Assembly: GCA_003970805.2 (NCBI GenBank)
Contig: CP051152.1
Span: 3,534,001-3,598,000, forward strand
Reading direction: 5' to 3'
Origin: Undibacterium piscinae
GTDB taxonomy: Bacteria > Pseudomonadota > Gammaproteobacteria > Burkholderiales > Burkholderiaceae_D
DNA length: 64,000 bases
The translations under genes and the position numbers were made by a program. Shown here one piece after another: positions 46,165 through 56,349 of this stretch. Below the pieces are notes generated by a model. The model had not been told where the DNA came from. It worked only from the letters and a program-made list of their open reading frames with translations, and ran no database searches. Every line of letters begins with the position of its first letter. Positions within the stretch are counted from its first letter, which is position 1.

Positions 46165-47322
46165 TTAGAAAGTGAATCCGACGACCGGCGCGGTGTCTTC
46201 TATGACATCGAGCAGACGCAATAAGGGGATCAGGATGTTATAGCGCTGCGCCGTCTTGCGCACATACGACATCACCAGCGGGATATCTTTCAGGTAGTGC
46301 TGCTTGCCATCCCGGTGTGCCAGGCGGGCAAAGATACCGAGGATTTTCAGGTGGCGTTGCAGCCCCATGAATTCGAAATCGCGATAGAAGCTGTCAAATT
46401 CAGGACTAATCGGTAAGCCGGCGCGGCGTGCCTGTTCCCAATAGCGGATCGCCCAATCGAGTACCTTGTCTTCATCCCAATAGACGTAGGCATCGCGCAG
46501 CAGCGATACCAGATCGTAAGTGATAGGTCCGTACAGCGCGCCCTGGAAATCAAGAATGCCGGGGTTGCCCGGCTCGATGACCATCAGATTGCGCGAATGG
46601 TAATCACGGTGTACGTAGACTTGCGGCTGCGCCATGATATTGGCCAACAGCGCATCGAAGACCTTGTTCAGACTGGTGCTTTGCTCTTCGGTGAGCGTGG
46701 CGCCCCTGTGTACGCCTAAATACCATTCCGGGAATATCATTAGTTCGCGCAGGAAAAAGGCGCGGTCGTATTCCGGCAATACCTCGGGCTGGCTATGGCT
46801 TTGCATTTGCACCAGCGAGGCGATCGCATCCATATAGAGAGCATGGACGCGTTCCGGCTGCGCATTGAAAGCGTCGAAATAGGTGGTCGTGCCCAAGTCG
46901 CTCAACAGCAAGAAACCTTGAACCGTATCCTGTGCCAGTACTTGCGGTACCGTCAGGTTGATCTGCGAAAGTAGTTCGGCGATCTCGATGAAGGGTCTGA
47001 CATCCTCTGCCGGTTGTGGCGCATCCATCACGATGTAGCTATTGCCATCGCTAGCGTCGATGCGGAAATAGCGACGGAAGCTGGCATCGGCCGAGGCCGG
47101 ACGCAGGCTGGCTAATTCCAGCGCAGGCGTGCTGATCTGGCCTAGCCAAGCGTTGATAGCAGCCATGCGTTGCTGATCCGCCTTGGCCAATTCGGCTGAT
47201 TCGGCCAGTTCGGCTGACTCGACCAACCCGACCAACCCGGCCTGTGGCGCGACAGTGTTGGCCGGCTGGCTCAATGCCTTCTTTAAATCGTTATTTAAAT
47301 CGTTATTTAATTGTGAGGACAT
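46165..47322 (-). CDS. amgK: N-acetylmuramate/N-acetylglucosamine kinase AmgK
   Basis: A 385-residue aminoglycoside-phosphotransferase-fold kinase that makes MurNAc 1-phosphate for MurU. Core motifs: SADASFRRYFRID, the catalytic HRDYHSRNLMV and the metal-binding ILDFQGALYGP. The first 53 residues are unusual: they are built from in-frame tandem repeats (LNNDLNNDL, GLVGLV, SAELAESAELAK). A later Met (MAAINAWLGQ, residue 53) starts the conserved part, so the real start may be there. lptD is transcribed divergently. Confidence 0.92.
   Translation of the reverse strand: MSSQLNNDLNNDLKKALSQPANTVAPQAGLVGLVESAELAESAELAKADQQRMAAINAWLGQISTPALELASLRPASADASFRRYFRIDASDGNSYIVMDAPQPAEDVRPFIEIAELLSQINLTVPQVLAQDTVQGFLLLSDLGTTTYFDAFNAQPERVHALYMDAIASLVQMQSHSQPEVLPEYDRAFFLRELMIFPEWYLGVHRGATLTEEQSTSLNKVFDALLANIMAQPQVYVHRDYHSRNLMVIEPGNPGILDFQGALYGPITYDLVSLLRDAYVYWDEDKVLDWAIRYWEQARRAGLPISPEFDSFYRDFEFMGLQRHLKILGIFARLAHRDGKQHYLKDIPLVMSYVRKTAQRYNILIPLLRLLDVIEDTAPVVGFTF
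47186..47239. repeat. Tandem 18-bp and 9-bp repeats in the amgK 5' end
   Basis: Two 18-bp units (47186-47203 and 47204-47221, 16 of 18 identical) are followed by two identical 9-bp units ACCAACCCG (47222-47239). All lie inside the amgK frame and their periods are multiples of three. Confidence 0.85.
47285..47308. repeat. Tandem 12-bp repeat at the amgK start
   Basis: AAATCGTTATTT occurs twice without a gap (47285-47296, 47297-47308), with the partial unit continuing on both sides. It encodes the LNNDLNNDL segment at the N-terminus of AmgK, near the divergent lptD promoter. Confidence 0.85.
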
Positions 47323-47508
47323 AGCGAAAAATTCTTGGTTAAAACCGATTGGTTGCCCTTGCGCAGGCAGTGGTTCTTGGTAAATAAGGCGGGCTTAGCC
47401 TATTTCAACCTATAATGTGCGCTTGATTTCAGGCAGACATCGAAAAGCATGGCTGCCAGCACTTTACATTCATAGACAATATTTGCCTCAACGCCCTTGA
47501 CCACTTAC

Positions 47509-49752
47509 ATGCGCCGGAAATACGTATTATCTCACCCGCAGCCCTTGTTTCCTACTTTTCCGGCATTGGCCGCCAAGGTATTGTTTCCGGCAGCGCTCTC
47601 ATTTACCACTTTGGCGGCAACGGCTCAGGTGCAAAGTGTCGCGATCGCCGGCAAGCCTAGCACCAAGGCCGATGATAAAAACGCCACCACCGTGATCCAG
47701 GCCGAGCAGATTTCCGGCCGGCCTGAGCGCTATATACAGTTTGACGAGAAAGTCGAACTGGTAAAAGGCACGACGACCATGGTGGCCGATCATGCCATCT
47801 ACCGCAATCTGGAGGACGAACTCGACGCCAAAGGCGATGTGCGGGCAGTGCGCAACGGCGACTGCTATAACGGCGACGAAATGCGCTTGCGTCTGGATAC
47901 GAATGCCGGCTTTGTCATCAATCCCAGTTATAAATTGCTGCGAAACAACGGTCAGGGTAAGGGCGAGCGGATAGAGTTTCAGGACGAAGAACGCTCCACC
48001 GTCTTTAAAGGTACCTACAGTACTTGCGAAGGTTTTGATCCTGACTGGTATTTGAAAGCTGATACCCTGAAGCTCGATACCGGGATTGATAGAGGCGTCG
48101 CCGGCACTTCGGTGGTGTACTTCAAGCACGTGCCTATCTTGGCGGTGCCATCGTTTCTGGCGATGAGTTTCCCTTTGTCAGATGCGCGTCATTCCGGTGT
48201 GCTGCCGCCTAGCCTCGGTAGCTCATCAACTGGCGGGATGGAACTGGGGTTGCCGTATTATTTTAATATTGCCCCGAACCGTGATCTGACGGTTTTTCCA
48301 AAATATATACAGAAGCGCGGCCTGCAAGTGGGCCTCGATGGCCGTTATTTGGGAGTCGGTTATGCCGGCGAGACTAATTTTGAGTTTCTGCCGGATGATA
48401 AGCAAACCGGCACCAATCGCTATGCGCTGGCATCTACCCATGCCCAGACCCTGTTGCCGAAACTGGCGCTGTCATGGAATATCAATCACGCCTCCGATGA
48501 TGCCTATCCGGCCGATTTTGCCACGAATATCAATAAGACTGCGGTACGGGTGTTGCCGCGTGATCTGACGTTCGCCTATACGGACACCTACTGGAATGCG
48601 ATCTTGCTGAGTTCTAAGTACCAGGTGCTACAGGATATTGCGGCACCGATCGTTCCGCCTTATGACCGTCTACCGCAATTGACCGTGCATGGGGGCCAGT
48701 TTGACGTTCTGGGCTTCGACTGGGCGGTCGATACTATATTGACCAGGTTCTCCCATCCGACGTTGGTGCGAGGTGACCGGGCGGTAATTATTCCACAAGT
48801 ATCCATGCCATTTTTGCAGCCTGGTTATTTTGTGACGCCTAAATTGTCATTGCATGCCACCAATTACCATCTGGATAATCCCGTCGCCGGCCAGGATGCC
48901 AATTCGCAGCGTACCTTGCCGACCTTCTCGCTAGATAGCGGCCTGATCTTTGAGCGTAAGGCTAACTGGTTTGGTTCGCAGATGACGCAAACGCTGGAGC
49001 CCCGGCTGTTTTACGTAAATACACCGTATCGCGATCAAAGTCAGTTACCGAATTTTGATAGTGCCACCGCTGATTTTAATTTCGCCCAGATGTTCAGTGA
49101 AAACCGCTTCACCGGACACGACAGAATTGGTGACGCCAATCAGTTGACCGCCGCCCTGGTATCTCGATTTATCGAAGATAGCGGTGAAGAGCGCGTCAAG
49201 TTGGCTATCGGTCAAAGAATTTATTTCAATCAGCAAAAGGTCTCGCTTGGTGGTAGCGTGAGTCAGAGTCGCTCTGATCTACTGCTGTCTGCTGCCGGAA
49301 AAATCTCTGATACCCTTAGTGCCGAAGCTAGCTTACAGATGAGTCAGAGCGATAACGAAGCGGTACGTTCCAACTATGGTCTGCGCTGGAGTCCAGCACC
49401 AAGAAAAGTGCTGAATGCGGAGTATCGTTTTCAGCGCGATACCGTCACACCGAATAATCAGGTCAAGCAAATTGACGTCTCCATGCAATGGCCGCTGGCA
49501 AATCGCTGGTATATGGTGGGCAGAAGTAATTTTTCGCTGCAAACCAATAAGCTGATCGAGGGTTTAGCCGGTTTTGAGTATAAGCAGGATTGCTGGTCAT
49601 TTCGGGTGTTGGCACAACGCTTTGTGACTGCCACCTCCACCAGTACCACAGGGATCTCGATGCAGTTGGAGTTGAACGGTTTGGCCAAATTGGGGTCGAA
49701 TACTATTGATGTCCTGAAAAAGGGAATATCGGGTTATCAGCCGATAAATTAG
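47509..49752 (+). CDS. lptD: LPS-assembly protein LptD
   Basis: A 747-residue outer-membrane protein that inserts lipopolysaccharide into the outer leaflet with LptE. It has an N-terminal OstA-like jelly-roll domain (ATTVIQAEQISGRPERYIQF onward) followed by the LptD barrel. The ATG at 47509 is preferred over a TTG four codons earlier; the signal sequence is extended by a polar start. Cysteines at 173 (YSTCEGFDPDWY) and 695 (KQDCWSF) match the long-range disulfide of E. coli LptD; only one C-terminal Cys is present instead of two. It is divergent from amgK and begins the lptD-surA-pdxA-rsmA cluster. Confidence 0.95.
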   Translation: MRRKYVLSHPQPLFPTFPALAAKVLFPAALSFTTLAATAQVQSVAIAGKPSTKADDKNATTVIQAEQISGRPERYIQFDEKVELVKGTTTMVADHAIYRNLEDELDAKGDVRAVRNGDCYNGDEMRLRLDTNAGFVINPSYKLLRNNGQGKGERIEFQDEERSTVFKGTYSTCEGFDPDWYLKADTLKLDTGIDRGVAGTSVVYFKHVPILAVPSFLAMSFPLSDARHSGVLPPSLGSSSTGGMELGLPYYFNIAPNRDLTVFPKYIQKRGLQVGLDGRYLGVGYAGETNFEFLPDDKQTGTNRYALASTHAQTLLPKLALSWNINHASDDAYPADFATNINKTAVRVLPRDLTFAYTDTYWNAILLSSKYQVLQDIAAPIVPPYDRLPQLTVHGGQFDVLGFDWAVDTILTRFSHPTLVRGDRAVIIPQVSMPFLQPGYFVTPKLSLHATNYHLDNPVAGQDANSQRTLPTFSLDSGLIFERKANWFGSQMTQTLEPRLFYVNTPYRDQSQLPNFDSATADFNFAQMFSENRFTGHDRIGDANQLTAALVSRFIEDSGEERVKLAIGQRIYFNQQKVSLGGSVSQSRSDLLLSAAGKISDTLSAEASLQMSQSDNEAVRSNYGLRWSPAPRKVLNAEYRFQRDTVTPNNQVKQIDVSMQWPLANRWYMVGRSNFSLQTNKLIEGLAGFEYKQDCWSFRVLAQRFVTATSTSTTGISMQLELNGLAKLGSNTIDVLKKGISGYQPIN

Positions 49753-49844
49753 CGTGTATATTGCAGCTTTCGCCATACATTGGCGATGATGGACGGATGG
49801 CGATCCGCCTATGCCTTCATTTTTACTATGAATTTTGGAACACT

Positions 49845-51269
49845 ATGCGACACATCTTGCCCATGAATCAACGAACTATTTTTTCTGTATTGGCAGTATC
49901 CGTAACTTTGCTGGCGTCGAGTCAGGTGCTGGCGCAGCTCAAGACTAATGCTGCGACTGCGGTCCCGGCAGTTCCATTCATGCCTGCCGCAGCGGTCGCT
50001 CCGGTAAGCGCGTCTTCCGGCAAGGCCGCGAAAGCTGAATTGGTCAATAGTATCGTGGTAGTCGTCAATGATGAAGTCATTACCCGTCAGGAGCTTAACG
50101 AGCGCTTGCGTTCTGTCGAGCGTCGCCTGGCTGCGCAAGGAACGGCATTGCCGAACCGCCTTGACCTGCAAAAGCAATTGCTGGAGCGCATGATCATTGA
50201 TCGCGCTCAGTTACAATTGGCTAAAGAAAATGGCATACGCGTTGATGATGTCATGCTTGATCGCTCTATGCTGCGCCTGGCGGAGCAAAATAAAATGTCT
50301 TTGCAGGAATTTCGCAATCAGGTTGAGCGTGAAGGTACTCCGTTTGCCAGATTCCGCGAAGAGATTCGTGACGACATCTTGATGCAACGTATCCGCGAAC
50401 GCGAGGTCGACAGCAAGATACAAGTCTCCGAAATGGAAGTGGATAATTTCATCGCTGCCGAAGAAAAGTCTGCCAATGGCCAGCAAGAGTTGAATCTGGC
50501 TCATATTCTGGTGCGTATTCCGGAAAATGCCTCGGCCGACCAGATTGCCCAGCGTCGCGCCCGCGCTGAAGGCGTGTTAGCCAAGCTTAAGGCTGGCGAA
50601 GATTTTGCCAAACTTTCAGCTACCTATTCCGATGCGCCTGAAGCCTTGAAGGGGGGCGATGTAGGCTGGCGCGAGCAAGATCGCTTGCCTCAGCTATTCC
50701 TCGATGCCATCAATAAAACCCAGGTCGGGGGAGTCTCCGAAATTGTCAGAAGCCCTAATGGTTTTCATATCGTTAAGTTATTGGGTAAGCGAGCCACATC
50801 TGCCAATGCGGCGGTAGATGCTCCGCAGCAGACCCATGTGCGGCATATCTTGATCAAGGTTAATCAGGTAGTGAGCGCGGCGGAAGCCAAGCGCAAACTG
50901 GTAGAACTTAAGCAGCGTCTGGATAATAAAGCGGCTAGCTTTGAAGAATTGGCAAAAACTTTCTCCAATGATTTATCAGCGTCCAAAGGCGGCGACGTGG
51001 GCTGGGTATTTCCTGGTGATACTGCGCCTGAATTTGAGCAAGCCATGAATAAGCTGGCGATCAATGAAATTAGCCAGCCGATAGAGTCTCCTTACGGTAT
51101 GCATTTGATCCAGGTTCTTGAGCGCAAGACCGATGATGTCTCAAAAGATCGCAAGCGTCTGGCGGCGCGCCAGGCGGTGCGTGAGCGCAAAGCTGATGAA
51201 GCCCTGCAAGACTGGTTGCGTCAGTTGCGCGATCGCGCTTATGTTGAGTTCCGTCTGGACGAAAAATAA
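49845..51269 (+). CDS. surA: Periplasmic chaperone / peptidyl-prolyl isomerase SurA
   Basis: A SurA of 474 residues that escorts outer-membrane proteins, including LptD, to the Bam complex. The ATG at 49845 has TTGGA upstream; the signal peptide core is [19 protein letters not shown], and an ATG at 49863 is an alternative. The chaperone domain starts [20 protein letters not shown]. Two parvulin domains follow ([12 protein letters not shown] and [11 protein letters not shown], each ending in a GGDVGW motif). Its stop overlaps the pdxA start by 1 bp. Confidence 0.95.
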   Translation: MRHILPMNQRTIFSVLAVSVTLLASSQVLAQLKTNAATAVPAVPFMPAAAVAPVSASSGKAAKAELVNSIVVVVNDEVITRQELNERLRSVERRLAAQGTALPNRLDLQKQLLERMIIDRAQLQLAKENGIRVDDVMLDRSMLRLAEQNKMSLQEFRNQVEREGTPFARFREEIRDDILMQRIREREVDSKIQVSEMEVDNFIAAEEKSANGQQELNLAHILVRIPENASADQIAQRRARAEGVLAKLKAGEDFAKLSATYSDAPEALKGGDVGWREQDRLPQLFLDAINKTQVGGVSEIVRSPNGFHIVKLLGKRATSANAAVDAPQQTHVRHILIKVNQVVSAAEAKRKLVELKQRLDNKAASFEELAKTFSNDLSASKGGDVGWVFPGDTAPEFEQAMNKLAINEISQPIESPYGMHLIQVLERKTDDVSKDRKRLAARQAVRERKADEALQDWLRQLRDRAYVEFRLDEK

Positions 51270-52306
51270 TGTCACAACAGCGTGCGGTGATCGCCGTAAC
51301 GGTAGGGGAGCCTGCCGGCATAGGACCGGAAATTTCCTTGCGTGCGGCATGGGCCTTGCGCAGTGAGTTACGGCCGGTCTTGGTCGGTGATGCGGCCTAC
51401 TTGTCTATGCTGGCAAGTGAAGTAGATCCGGCGATACGTCTGATGGGCGTGTCGCAGCAGGCCTTGCGTTATAGTGGTTTGCCAGGTTGCGGCAAAGACC
51501 AGATTACCGTGATTGATTGTCCGCTCGACGCCCATGTGGTTGCTGGCCAGCTTGATCCGCGCAATGGTCGCGCTGTGCTACAGACCTTGGTGGTCGCCCT
51601 GGAAAGCGTGCAGCAAAAGTGGTGCGATGCCTTGGTTACCGCTCCGCTACAAAAAAGCACCATCAATGATGCCGGCATTCCGTTTACCGGACATACTGAA
51701 TATTTTGCCGGGCAGACTGGCACCGATCAAGTTGTCATGATGCTGGCTTGCAATGCCTCGGCCAGTTTGCCGCAAGCGCTCAGGGTGGCGTTGGCCACCA
51801 CGCATTTGCCTTTGAAAGAGGTTGCTGCGGTGATAGGGTTTGATAGTTTGCTCAAGACTTTGCAAATCATTTCTCAGGATTTGCAGAGCAAATTCGGTCT
51901 GGCGCATCCCCGTATTCTGGTGGCCGGTCTCAATCCGCATGCCGGGGAAAGCGGTTATCTGGGGCGCGAGGAAATTGAAGTGATCAGTCCCGTGATTGCT
52001 CACGCACAATCTTTAGGAATGAACGTCAGCGGCCCTTATCCGGCCGATACCCTGTTCCAGCAAAAATATCTGCAAGATGCCGATTGCGTGCTGGCGATGT
52101 ACCACGATCAGGGTTTGCCGGTATTAAAGCATGCCAGTTTTGGTCTGGGCGTGAACATTACCCTCGGTTTGCCTTTGATACGCACCTCCGTTGATCATGG
52201 CACTGCGCTGGATCTGGCTAAGCTTGGAGTCGGCCATGCCGATATGGGCAGTATGCAGGTCGCTATCCGCATGGCGGCCGAGATGGTCGCCCGGCAGGCA
52301 AAATAA
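51269..52306 (+). CDS. pdxA: 4-hydroxythreonine-4-phosphate dehydrogenase PdxA
   Basis: A 345-residue enzyme of pyridoxal phosphate synthesis. Family motifs: [11 protein letters not shown] at the N-terminus, [20 protein letters not shown] for substrate binding, and metal-binding His residues in [11 protein letters not shown] and [13 protein letters not shown]. It overlaps surA by 1 bp (TAATG), indicating coupling, and precedes rsmA by 48 bp. Confidence 0.96.
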   Translation: MSQQRAVIAVTVGEPAGIGPEISLRAAWALRSELRPVLVGDAAYLSMLASEVDPAIRLMGVSQQALRYSGLPGCGKDQITVIDCPLDAHVVAGQLDPRNGRAVLQTLVVALESVQQKWCDALVTAPLQKSTINDAGIPFTGHTEYFAGQTGTDQVVMMLACNASASLPQALRVALATTHLPLKEVAAVIGFDSLLKTLQIISQDLQSKFGLAHPRILVAGLNPHAGESGYLGREEIEVISPVIAHAQSLGMNVSGPYPADTLFQQKYLQDADCVLAMYHDQGLPVLKHASFGLGVNITLGLPLIRTSVDHGTALDLAKLGVGHADMGSMQVAIRMAAEMVARQAK

Positions 52307-52354
52307 CATACTTTCAATCGTACATTTTCTCAAAAATAACAATAAAGTCATTTC

Positions 52355-53128
52355 ATGAAACACATAGCACGCAAGCGCTTCGGTCAAAATTTTTTAACCG
52401 ATCAGTTGGTACTGAGCAATATCATCGCTACCATCAATCCACAGCCTGATCAGAGCATGGTCGAAATCGGCCCGGGTCTGGCGGCAATGACGCGCTTATT
52501 GCTAGATGGACTGACAACTTTGCACGTAGTCGAACTTGACCGCGACCTGGTTGCCCGTCTTAAGAAAAGTTTTGATCCGGCTAAATTGATCGTGCACGAA
52601 GGCGATGCCTTACAGTTTGATTTTTCCGCTTTACCGGTTGCCGCGGGCAAGAAGTTGCGTATCGTTGGTAATCTTCCTTACAATATTTCCAGTCCCTTGC
52701 TGTTTCATCTGGCCGAATTTGCCCATCTGGTCGAAGATCAGCACTTCATGCTGCAAAAAGAAGTGGTGGAGCGCATGGTCGCTGAACCGGGCAGCAAAGC
52801 TTACGGACGTTTGTCCGTTATGCTGCAATGGCGCTACCACATGGAAATGATGTTTGTCGTGCCGCCTACCGCTTTCGACCCGCCACCTAGAGTGGAGTCG
52901 GCGATTGTGCGTATGATTCCGAAACAGACGCGCCTGGCCTGCGATGTGCGCAAACTTGAGCAAGTGGTGACCAAGGCATTTTCACAAAGGCGCAAGGTAG
53001 TGCGCAATTGTGTGGCGGGCATGTTTACCGAGCAGCAATTGCTGGATGTAGGGATTAATCCCCAGGTGCGTGCTGAAACTATCGCATTGGAACAGTATGT
53101 GGCGCTGGCAAATCTACTGGCTGATTAA
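52355..53128 (+). CDS. rsmA: 16S rRNA dimethyladenosine transferase RsmA (KsgA)
   Basis: A 257-residue methyltransferase that dimethylates two adjacent adenines near the 3' end of 16S rRNA. It has the N-terminal HIARKRFGQNFLTDQLVL, the SAM site VEIGPGLAAMTRLLL and the catalytic NLPYNISSPLLFHL. The C-terminal FSQRRKVVRNCVAG is typical. Last gene of the lptD cluster; loss would give kasugamycin resistance in related bacteria. Confidence 0.97.
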   Translation: MKHIARKRFGQNFLTDQLVLSNIIATINPQPDQSMVEIGPGLAAMTRLLLDGLTTLHVVELDRDLVARLKKSFDPAKLIVHEGDALQFDFSALPVAAGKKLRIVGNLPYNISSPLLFHLAEFAHLVEDQHFMLQKEVVERMVAEPGSKAYGRLSVMLQWRYHMEMMFVVPPTAFDPPPRVESAIVRMIPKQTRLACDVRKLEQVVTKAFSQRRKVVRNCVAGMFTEQQLLDVGINPQVRAETIALEQYVALANLLAD

Positions 53129-53160
53129 TTGGTATTAATTAGTATTAATTGGTATTGGTT
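53124..53160. repeat. AT-rich 10-bp tandem repeat after rsmA
   Basis: Units ATTAATTGGT, ATTAATTAGT, ATTAATTGGT and a partial ATTGGTT follow directly from the rsmA stop. The 10-bp period matches one DNA helical turn. It lies in the gap before pgi. Confidence 0.75.
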
Positions 53161-53223
53161 AAATGGCATTATTCGATTAACATCTGTCAGTTTACATTTA
53201 CCAATCAAGCTTACTTACACTCT

Positions 53224-54870
53224 ATGAATCTGACGCTCACTCCGGAATGGCAAGCCCTGCTGTCACATAAAACCAGGCTGGAGCATCAGCATTTGCGTGA
53301 ACTGTTCGCCGCTGATGAACAACGATTTGCCAACTTTTCGGTCGAACTCGAAGGTTTGCTGGTGGATTATTCCAAGCAAAGACTAGATGCGGACGCTTTG
53401 CAGGATTTGCTGGCGTTGGCGCATAGCACCAATGTGACTGGTTGGCGTGATCGTATGTTTGCCGGAGAGAAAATCAATTTCAGTGAAGACCGGGCGGTGC
53501 TGCATACCGCATTGCGTCACACGGCGTTTACGCCCTTTCCTAATGCTGAACATGATGTGATGCCGCAGGTGCGACTGGTGCGCAAGCAAATGCGAAGTAT
53601 CGTCGAACGGGTGCGCAGTGGCCTATGGCGTGGCTTCAAGGGAGATGCGATACAGAGTGTCGTCAATATCGGTATCGGCGGCTCTGATCTTGGTCCCAAA
53701 CTGGTAACCCGCGCTTTGTCTGCCGGGGAACATCCCGGCCTTGATTTTTACTATGTTTCCAACTTGGATAGTGCGCATCTGGCACCTTTGCTGGAAAAGC
53801 TCGATCCGCGTAGCACCTTATTCATCGTCGCCTCGAAAACCTTTACCACGCAAGAGACCAGCATCAATGCGCAAACCGCGCGTACCTGGCTGATGGCGGC
53901 GGCGATGGAAGAGTGGGCAGTCGCCAAGCATTTTATTGCGGTTACTTCCAGTCCCGACAAAGCACACGAATTCGGTATTCCGGACAGTAATATTTTGCAA
54001 ATCTGGGATTGGGTAGGCGGGCGTTATTCTTTATGGTCGGCAGTTGGCCTGTCGGTGGCATTGGCAATCGGCATGAGCGGCTTTGAGCGCCTGCTGCAAG
54101 GTGCTGAAACCATGGATAAGCATTTTTGCGCGGCGCCGCTGGAGAGTAATCTGCCGGTATTGCTGGCCTTGATTTCGGTCTGGAATACCAACTTCCTTGG
54201 CGCCGAGACTTCTGCCGTGTTGCCGTATAACGAATCAATGCGGCATTTTCCGGCCTTTTTACAGCAGCTGGAAATGGAGTCCAACGGCAAGACGGTCAGC
54301 CGTGATGGTGAACCTTTGACTTGCCGCGCCAATCCCATCGTTTGGGGTGAAATCGGGGTGAACGGGCAACATGCGTTTTTCCAGTTGCTGCACCAGGGTG
54401 GTTGGCTGATACCTTGCGACTTTGTCGTGAGCGCCTCTAGCGACTATCCGCTGCCCGGGCATCAGGCGCCGCTGCTGGCAAATTGCCTGGCGCAGAGTGC
54501 CGCGCTGGCGTTTGGCAAGACTGAAGCGCAGGCGCGCACCGAGTTATCCGCCGCCGGACTGGATGAAGCGAGTATCGCTAAGTTATTGCCGCATAAGGTA
54601 TTTGCCGGAAATCAGCCATCGACCACGATACTGATGCCTAGTCTTGATCCGTTTCAGTTGGGTATGTTGCTGGCCTTGTACGAGCATAAGGTATTTGTGC
54701 AAGGTGTGATCTGGGGCCTGAATTCCTTCGATCAATGGGGCGTCGAGTTAGGTAAGCAATTAGCCAGTCGCCTGTTGCCGGCGATTAATGGTGACCAGGC
54801 TTATGATACCCATCTGGATGCCTCGACTACCGGCTTGATCGCCTATTTCAGAAGGCACGGTAATAGTTGA
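53224..54870 (+). CDS. pgi: Glucose-6-phosphate isomerase
   Basis: A 548-residue phosphoglucose isomerase linking glucose 6-phosphate and fructose 6-phosphate. Motifs: NIGIGGSDLGPKLVTRAL (sugar-phosphate loop), VASKTFTTQET, WDWVGGRYSLWSAVG, LPYNESMRHFPAFLQQLEME and FAGNQPSTTIL. The start at 53224 (MNLTLTPEWQ) is canonical; an in-frame extension to 53149 would include repeat-derived sequence. It stands between the rsmA group and an SDR gene. Confidence 0.97.
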   Translation: MNLTLTPEWQALLSHKTRLEHQHLRELFAADEQRFANFSVELEGLLVDYSKQRLDADALQDLLALAHSTNVTGWRDRMFAGEKINFSEDRAVLHTALRHTAFTPFPNAEHDVMPQVRLVRKQMRSIVERVRSGLWRGFKGDAIQSVVNIGIGGSDLGPKLVTRALSAGEHPGLDFYYVSNLDSAHLAPLLEKLDPRSTLFIVASKTFTTQETSINAQTARTWLMAAAMEEWAVAKHFIAVTSSPDKAHEFGIPDSNILQIWDWVGGRYSLWSAVGLSVALAIGMSGFERLLQGAETMDKHFCAAPLESNLPVLLALISVWNTNFLGAETSAVLPYNESMRHFPAFLQQLEMESNGKTVSRDGEPLTCRANPIVWGEIGVNGQHAFFQLLHQGGWLIPCDFVVSASSDYPLPGHQAPLLANCLAQSAALAFGKTEAQARTELSAAGLDEASIAKLLPHKVFAGNQPSTTILMPSLDPFQLGMLLALYEHKVFVQGVIWGLNSFDQWGVELGKQLASRLLPAINGDQAYDTHLDASTTGLIAYFRRHGNS

Positions 54871-54982
54871 TCCGGTTTTGCTGCGGCAGTTGCGTTAATT
54901 TTCCGTTTTTAAAGAGCGTTAGCATTGCCGTGAATTATTTTTACAATTACGTTTGAATCTCATCTCAACATCGGAGTTTTCC

Positions 54983-55735
54983 ATGATCGTCTTAATTACA
55001 GGTGCAAGTTCGGGTTTCGGTGAGGAAATGGCGCGCAAGTTTGTGCGTCATGGCCACCGGGTAATTGCCGCCGCCAGACGGGTGGAAAGGCTCAGTAGCC
55101 TGCATCAGGAGTTGGGCGAGGCGCTATTGCCGGTGATGATGGATGTGACTGACAAGGCGTCGATTGCGCAAGCGCTGGCCGGATTGTCCGACGACTGGAA
55201 GCAAATTGACGTGTTGATCAATAACGCTGGTCTGGCGCTAGGCACGGAGCTGGCGCATCAGGCCTCGCTGGATGAATGGGAAACCATGATAGACACCAAT
55301 GCCAAGGGCTTGGTGATGGTGACTCGTGCCATCTTGCCTGACATGGTGTCGCGCAACAGTGGCATGATCATTAATATAGGCTCGATTGCCGGCTCTACCG
55401 CTTATCCGGGTGGCAATGTCTATGGCGCGACCAAGGCGTTTGTCGATCAGTTTACCAAAAATTTGCGTGCCGATATGGCCGGCACCGGGGTTCGCACTAC
55501 CAATATCGCGCCTGGCCTGTGTGGCGGAACCGAGTTTTCTAATGTGCGTTTCCGTGGCAATGATGCCGCTGCCGCCAAGGTGTATGAAGGTACGGTTCCT
55601 TTGACGGCCGTCGATATCGCAGAGTCAGCGTATTGGATTGCCACCTTGCCGCCGCATGTGAACATTAACTACATAGAAATGATGCCGACTTGCCAGGGCT
55701 TTGGCCCTCTGAACATCAAACGTAGTCCGGTTTGA
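54983..55735 (+). CDS. SDR family oxidoreductase (YdfG-like)
   Basis: A 250-residue short-chain dehydrogenase. The start at 54983 (MIVLITGASSGFGEEMARKF) has GGAG about 9 bp upstream. Motifs: TGASSGFG cofactor loop, NNAGLALG, the catalytic Ser in NIGSIAGSTAYPGG and YGATKAFVDQF. AARRVERL after the second strand favours NADP(H). Overall similarity is to YdfG-type 3-hydroxy acid dehydrogenases (serine/allothreonine oxidation), from memory; substrate is not proven. Confidence 0.9.
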   Translation: MIVLITGASSGFGEEMARKFVRHGHRVIAAARRVERLSSLHQELGEALLPVMMDVTDKASIAQALAGLSDDWKQIDVLINNAGLALGTELAHQASLDEWETMIDTNAKGLVMVTRAILPDMVSRNSGMIINIGSIAGSTAYPGGNVYGATKAFVDQFTKNLRADMAGTGVRTTNIAPGLCGGTEFSNVRFRGNDAAAAKVYEGTVPLTAVDIAESAYWIATLPPHVNINYIEMMPTCQGFGPLNIKRSPV

Positions 55736-55900
55736 GGCTAATTGGTACGTTTTTTTATGCGCATCCTTCAAGCGACATGTTGAAACGATACTTTGAATTT
55801 TGATTAATACCGGGGGGTATTTTATTCGTGGCATGCTGGTGGCCAGTGGCAGGCATGAAACGGCGGATACTCCCCCGCACGTGATTGTGAGATAGGTTTG

Positions 55901-56302
55901 ATGCAACAGACGTTTGAATGGCCGGTACGGGTGTACTACGAAGATACGGATGCCGGTGGCATAGTGTTTTATGCCAATTACCTGAAATTTTTTGAGCGCG
56001 CCCGCACTGAGTGGTTGCGTACTTCCGGCATCAGTCAGCAATTGATGACGGTGGAACATCAAGCTATGTTTGTAGTCAAGAGCGCCGCGGTCGATTATCA
56101 TGCTGCGGCACGTCTGGATGATGAACTGAAACTGACGGTGACGGTCGAACGCATAGGACGCGCTTCCGTGCAGTTTTTGCAACAAGCCTGGTGCGGTGAA
56201 CGTTTACTGGCGACCGGCAAAGTCAAGGTCGGTTGTGTAGGTGCCCTTAATTTGCGTCCTACCGCTATTCCCGAAGAAATTCTGCGTCTGATCGCAGCCT
56301 GA
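55901..56302 (+). CDS. ybgC: Tol-Pal system-associated acyl-CoA thioesterase YbgC
   Basis: A 133-residue hotdog-fold thioesterase. The catalytic motif is YYEDTDAGGIVFYANYLKFFER (Asp and the following turn). The ATG at 55901 is preferred to a TTG directly before it. It lies 47 bp before tolQ, the usual first position in tol-pal operons. It hydrolyses acyl-CoAs, and its link to envelope maintenance is inferred from this conserved linkage. Confidence 0.95.
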   Translation: MQQTFEWPVRVYYEDTDAGGIVFYANYLKFFERARTEWLRTSGISQQLMTVEHQAMFVVKSAAVDYHAAARLDDELKLTVTVERIGRASVQFLQQAWCGERLLATGKVKVGCVGALNLRPTAIPEEILRLIAA

Positions 56303-56349
56303 TTCCATCCTGTATTGAATGATTCAACAAGTAAAAAGATAAATTAGCC

